Part shown: piece after piece, positions 7,016-9,625 of the stretch
Numbering within the stretch: position 1 is the stretch's first letter
Layout: every line of letters begins with the position of its first letter
From: Hyphomicrobiales bacterium
GTDB taxonomy: Bacteria; Pseudomonadota; Alphaproteobacteria; Rhizobiales; Devosiaceae
Direction of reading: 5' to 3'
Length of the DNA: 9,625 bases
Assembly (NCBI GenBank): GCA_027082895.1
Contig: JALWTJ010000008.1
Span: 1-9,625 of the forward strand
Made by a program: the position numbers and the translations under genes
Notes under the pieces: generated by a model
What the model saw: only the letters and a program-made list of their open reading frames with translations
Told to the model about the DNA's origin: nothing
Database searches by the model: none

Positions 7016-8281
7016 CTAGATATCCAGCCCCCGCAAAAGCCGGGGGCCGGAAATACCGGCAGCATGGCGAATGAGCGCCTTTTTCAACTGCGGCATGCGA
7101 TCCACCAGGCCAAGGCCCAGATCACGGGCCATGCGCAGAACACCGATGTCGTTGGAAAAGAGGCGATTCAGGCCGTCCGTTGCCATGGCCATCATGGCCA
7201 CGTCCAGCCGCCGCCAGCGCTCATAGCGTTCCAGCACGTTCAGCATGCCCGGATCTTCCCCCATGCGCACGCTGTCAATGATCACCTCGATCAGAGCAGC
7301 CACATCCTTCAGACCCAGATTGAGCCCCTGCCCGGTTATGGGATGCACCCCGTGGGCCGCATCCGCCAGAAGGGCAAAACGGGGTCGCACGAACTCCCGC
7401 GCAATGCACAGACGCAAGGGAAAAGACTGAATGGGTTCGCACAATTCCACCCGCCCCAGGCAGTGCCCCATCGACTGCTCGATGTGACGGGCCTGTTCAT
7501 TGGCGGGCAACCCCTTCAGACGTTCCGCCTCGGAACTGGATTCCGTCCATACGAGGGAGGAACGCCGCCCCGGCAGGGGAAGACTGGCAAAGGGTCCGGC
7601 AGGCCGGAAATGTTCATAAGCGGTATGTTCGTGATCCCATTCATGGGAAATGGTCGTCACCAGCCCCGACTGATGATAATCCGAAACGATAGTGCGAATT
7701 CCCATCTTTTCGCGCATGGCCGAACGTGAACCGTCCGCCGCCACCACAAGAGAAGCCCCAAGAGAGCGCCCATCCTCCAGACGAATCACCGCCTCGGCGG
7801 GTCCGGTTGCAATGTCGCGAACCGCCGCCTGTTCAAACAGGGTCACCTTGTCACGGACTTTTTCCAGCAACGTGCCAACGATACGGCGAAACGGCACCAT
7901 GTGTGCGAAAGGCTGTCCCGGCGCCACTTCCCCTTCGAACGACAGGAAAAGAGGCCGGGAGCGGTCCCCTTCCCCCGAATCGGTAATCTTCATTTCCAGA
8001 ATGGAACAGGCATGTTCGGCCATGGCAGACCAGATGCCCAAAGCGTCATAGATACGGGTAACTCCTGCCGCCAGCGCCAGTGAACGGGCATCATCAGGAA
8101 CTGCGAACGTCCCCCTGTCGCAAATGGCCACCTTCAGTTCGGGCATGAAATGAACAAGTCCCGCGCCAAGGGTCAGACCGGCCGGACCACCACCCACGAT
8201 GAGCACATCGAAATGCGCGTCTATCGCAGCGGTTTTTTCAGATGCCGGTGAACCGGCCCGCGTCCCTTTGTGTTTTGCCAT
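7016..8281 (-). CDS. UbiH/UbiF/VisC-family FAD-dependent monooxygenase
   Basis: This is a 421-residue flavoprotein of the aromatic-ring hydroxylase class, probably one of the ring hydroxylases of ubiquinone synthesis. The dinucleotide fold is VLIVGGGPAGL (26-36). VVAADGSRSAMR (179-190) is the DG motif that contacts FAD and the cofactor, and FALLADAAHGVHPITGQGL (302-320) with NLGLKD after it is the second FAD motif. The PITGQGLNLGLKD form is typical of UbiH/UbiF rather than of other phenol hydroxylases. Here the usual Gly of the GD dipeptide is Ala (A306-D307), a small deviation. The size fits the family. Which ring carbon it oxidises cannot be read from the sequence. The ATG at 8281 is 23 residues before the FAD fold; no strong ribosome site sits close to it, although GAGGA lies about 17 bases upstream. 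The gene converges with the small operon to its left and has an independent promoter somewhere in 8282-8611. Confidence 0.9.
   Translation of the reverse strand: MAKHKGTRAGSPASEKTAAIDAHFDVLIVGGGPAGLTLGAGLVHFMPELKVAICDRGTFAVPDDARSLALAAGVTRIYDALGIWSAMAEHACSILEMKITDSGEGDRSRPLFLSFEGEVAPGQPFAHMVPFRRIVGTLLEKVRDKVTLFEQAAVRDIATGPAEAVIRLEDGRSLGASLVVAADGSRSAMREKMGIRTIVSDYHQSGLVTTISHEWDHEHTAYEHFRPAGPFASLPLPGRRSSLVWTESSSEAERLKGLPANEQARHIEQSMGHCLGRVELCEPIQSFPLRLCIAREFVRPRFALLADAAHGVHPITGQGLNLGLKDVAALIEVIIDSVRMGEDPGMLNVLERYERWRRLDVAMMAMATDGLNRLFSNDIGVLRMARDLGLGLVDRMPQLKKALIRHAAGISGPRLLRGLDI
7027..7047. repeat. GC-rich hairpin at the convergent gene junction
   Basis: GCCCCCGC-AAAA-GCCGGGGGC can fold into an eight-pair stem with one bulged C and an AAAA tetraloop. 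It lies in the last codons of the hydroxylase gene, about 50 bases after the stop of the plus-strand operon. Neither strand continues into a U-run, so as an intrinsic terminator it is weak. It may slow converging polymerases or shield 3' ends. Confidence 0.35.
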
Positions 8282-8611
8282 GATCCAGGTTCCATTTCCT
8301 CAACATGCCCCATGGGCCGGTATGGATCACCATTTAGCAGGTGGCAGAAGATTTTTCCAATCCGCACGCTGTTTTCTGCCAGGCACGACAATTCCAACCA
8401 GCCCATGGCCCACCTGCCCATCATGATGAAAAAATAAGCAATGAGGAAAACACTGCAACAATATTAGGCATACACAGCGCCCCCACCACCAGCATGATTG
8501 GCAAAGGAATATAAAAGTACGAAATTTCAAATAGTTATGCAGCATGAATGAGTCTGGCACGGCTCTTGAATCTGTTGGAACGGATCACGAAGCAAAAACA
8601 GGGACTCATCC
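8282..8611. other. Divergent intergenic region, ubiH-like gene / glnK
   Basis: This 330-base region is AT-rich compared with the genes, mainly in 8400-8560. It holds the sigma54-like promoter of glnK (8555-8570), a second poorer sigma54-like match AGGCACGACAATTCCA (8381-8396), and a small dyad CACC-N8-GGTG (8328-8343) close to the hydroxylase start. No NtrC site of the form TGCACC-N5-GGTGCA was found. Open frames here are short, lack a ribosome site and overlap the flanking genes, so I see no gene. Confidence 0.6.
8555..8570 (+). promoter_or_regulatory. Sigma54-type (-24/-12) promoter of glnK-amtB
   Basis: TGGCACGGCTCTTGAA matches the RpoN consensus TGGCACG-N4-TTGCW perfectly in the -24 half. 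In the -12 half the invariant GC is GA (8568-8569). Spacing is correct and the predicted start is near 8581, leaving about 31 bases of leader with AGGGA ahead of the glnK ATG. Nitrogen-regulated sigma54 promoters before glnK-amtB are well known, which supports the call despite the off-consensus base. Confidence 0.6.
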
Positions 8612-8950
8612 ATGAAACTGATAATGGCAATCATCAAACCATCAAAACTCGAAAACGTCCGCGAGGCCCTCAACGGGCTGGACATCCACGGCATGACTGT
8701 TTCCGAAGTCAAGGGTTATGGCCGGCAGAAAGGCCACTCCGAAATCTATCGTGGCGCCGAATATGCCGTCAGCTTCATTCCCAAGCTGAAGCTGGAAATC
8801 GCCCTGGATGCTGATCAGGTCGGCCCCGCGACCAACGCCATCCAGGAAGCCGCCGGTACCGGTAAGATCGGCGACGGAAAGATTTTCGTGCTCGATCTGG
8901 AAGCCGTTACCCGCATCCGTACCGGGGAAACCGGCGCCGCCGCACTGTAA
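8612..8950 (+). CDS. glnK: PII nitrogen regulatory protein GlnK
   Basis: GlnK (112 aa, full family length) is a trimeric PII signal protein. It senses ATP/ADP and 2-oxoglutarate and, under nitrogen sufficiency, binds and blocks the ammonium channel. The N-terminal strand MKLIMAIIKPSKL (1-13) is typical. The T-loop spans about 36-55 and has Tyr51 in IYRGAEYAV, the uridylylation site of proteobacterial PII. The B-loop TGKIGDGKIFV (83-93) binds nucleotide, and RIRTGETGAAAL (101-112) is the C-loop. AGGGA lies 8-12 bases before the ATG. The link to amtB, 50 bases downstream, favours GlnK over GlnB. The upstream sigma54-like site suggests induction by NtrC in low nitrogen. All residues needed for modification and nucleotide binding look present. 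Confidence 0.97.
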   Translation: MKLIMAIIKPSKLENVREALNGLDIHGMTVSEVKGYGRQKGHSEIYRGAEYAVSFIPKLKLEIALDADQVGPATNAIQEAAGTGKIGDGKIFVLDLEAVTRIRTGETGAAAL

Positions 8951-9000
8951 CCGGCAAACAGGCAAGTCAATTCCAACCCATCTCCTCAAAAGGCACCAAC

Positions 9001-9625
9001 ATGACGTTTCCAAAAAGACTTCTCAAACCCCTTGTAGGCATTCTGATCACCCTTGCGGCACTGGCCATGGCAACCAGCCTGTCCCTCGCCCAGCAGGACA
9101 CCATCTCCGATACCATCAACACCACCCTGTCCGCCATCGGGCAGGCAGCCGCGGACGCGGCCACCAGCAGCGGAGCAAACGAACAGGAAGCGGCAGCAGC
9201 GGCCAGCAAGGCCATTGCCGACGCCGTTGCCGGTTCCTTTGGTGACCGGGATGCAAAAATCTTCAACACTCTTCTGTTCCTTGTTGGCGGTTTCCTCGTC
9301 ATGTGGATGGCCGCCGGCTTTGCCATGCTCGAAATGGGACTGGTCCGCAGGAAGAACGTCTCCATGCAGGGGCTGAAGAACATCGCCCTTTATGCGGTAG
9401 CCGGTCTGCTGTACTGGCTGGTCGGCTACAACCTGATGTATGGCGGCGAGGCGGGCGGCTTCATCGGCTCCTTCGGCCCCTACAATTTCCCTGCCCCCGG
9501 CGCGGACACGGCGGAAGCCGGATACGCAGTTGCCTCCGACTGGTTCTTCCAGATGGTTTTCTGTGCCACCACCGCCTCCATCGTTTCGGGCACCCTGGCT
9601 GAACGCATCAAGCTGTGGCCCTTCC
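9001..9625 (+). CDS. amtB: Ammonium transporter AmtB, 5' part (cut by window end)
   Basis: The first 208 codons of an Amt/Mep/Rh-family inner-membrane ammonium channel are present. Residues 1-30 look like a cleavable signal peptide (KR near the start, hydrophobic core, SLA before QQ). Residues 31-85 are Ala-rich and polar, an uncommonly long region before TM1. TM1 is about 89-110 (NTLLFLVGGFLVMWMAAGFAM), followed by the conserved EMGLVRRKN; TM2 is about 127-147. FFQMVFCATTASIVSGTLAE (182-201) belongs to TM3; F183, Q184 and F187 align with E. coli AmtB F103, Q104 and F107, the outer gate phenylalanine being retained. AAAAGG lies upstream of the ATG. The gene is paired with glnK, whose product should plug it from the cytoplasm. 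The N-terminal extension and the ATTASIVSGT form suggest the larger alphaproteobacterial Amt type rather than the E. coli type. Confidence 0.95.
   Translation, partial: MTFPKRLLKPLVGILITLAALAMATSLSLAQQDTISDTINTTLSAIGQAAADAATSSGANEQEAAAAASKAIADAVAGSFGDRDAKIFNTLLFLVGGFLVMWMAAGFAMLEMGLVRRKNVSMQGLKNIALYAVAGLLYWLVGYNLMYGGEAGGFIGSFGPYNFPAPGADTAEAGYAVASDWFFQMVFCATTASIVSGTLAERIKLWPF

Noticed and set aside
6962..7729. A 255-codon plus-strand open frame after the Trm112-like gene
   Set aside because: It is the antisense of the hydroxylase gene in register with its codons; it shows no motif or ribosome site.
8328..8343. CACC-N8-GGTG dyad as an NtrC enhancer site
   Set aside because: NtrC sites have five bases between these halves and outer GC contacts; the spacing here is eight and the site is closer to the hydroxylase gene.
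8327..8560. Short minus-strand open frame of 77 codons in the intergenic region
   Set aside because: It covers the glnK promoter, has no ribosome site and shows no family resemblance, so a small gene is not supported.

Overview
The window is ordinary, gene-dense chromosomal DNA of moderately high GC content. It is most likely from an alphaproteobacterium. The evidence is the three-gene imuA-imuB-dnaE2 mutagenesis operon, the run thioredoxin/TPR protein - LON-domain protein - Trm112-like protein facing a UbiH-type hydroxylase, and a glnK-amtB pair behind a sigma54-like promoter. The genus cannot be named from the sequence alone. I see no insertion sequence, CRISPR array, prophage gene or toxin-antitoxin pair.

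Positions 1-4567 (minus strand) hold a translesion-synthesis operon read from right to left: imuA (4567-3875), imuB (3948-2476) and dnaE2 (2479 to beyond position 1, so its C-terminus is missing). The genes overlap by 74 and 3 bases, so they are tightly coupled. ImuA and ImuB are accessory proteins and DnaE2 is the error-prone polymerase; together they form a mutasome made after DNA damage. A clean alphaproteobacterial LexA box (GTTC-N7-GTTC) is not visible upstream of imuA, only a degenerate 8-base-spaced version. Between imuA and the next gene lies a perfect 9-bp inverted repeat. Further right is a complete tRNA-Gly(GCC), minus strand, with encoded CCA.

Positions 4847-6978 (plus strand) hold a promoter region followed by three genes linked by ATGA overlaps: a CnoX/YbbN-like thioredoxin-TPR protein with an intact CGPC site, a stand-alone LON substrate-binding-domain protein and an 80-residue Trm112/UPF0434 protein. 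Their joint theme is probably protein quality control and methyltransferase support, which is inference. They converge on a UbiH/UbiF-type FAD monooxygenase (minus strand, 8281-7016), probably for ubiquinone synthesis.

Positions 8282-8611 are a divergent intergenic region. It is AT-richer than the genes and carries a near-consensus sigma54 promoter 42 bases before glnK. GlnK (PII) is followed by an ammonium transporter gene cut by the window end; the transporter has a signal peptide and an unusual Ala-rich N-terminal extension. This pair is the nitrogen-limitation module: GlnK gates the Amt channel and reports nitrogen status.

No previously undescribed system is evident. The items most worth a second look are the ImuB clamp-binding site, the missing LexA box, the Amt extension, the nested dyads in the promoter region at 4934-4985 and the sigma54 promoter with a non-canonical -12 element.
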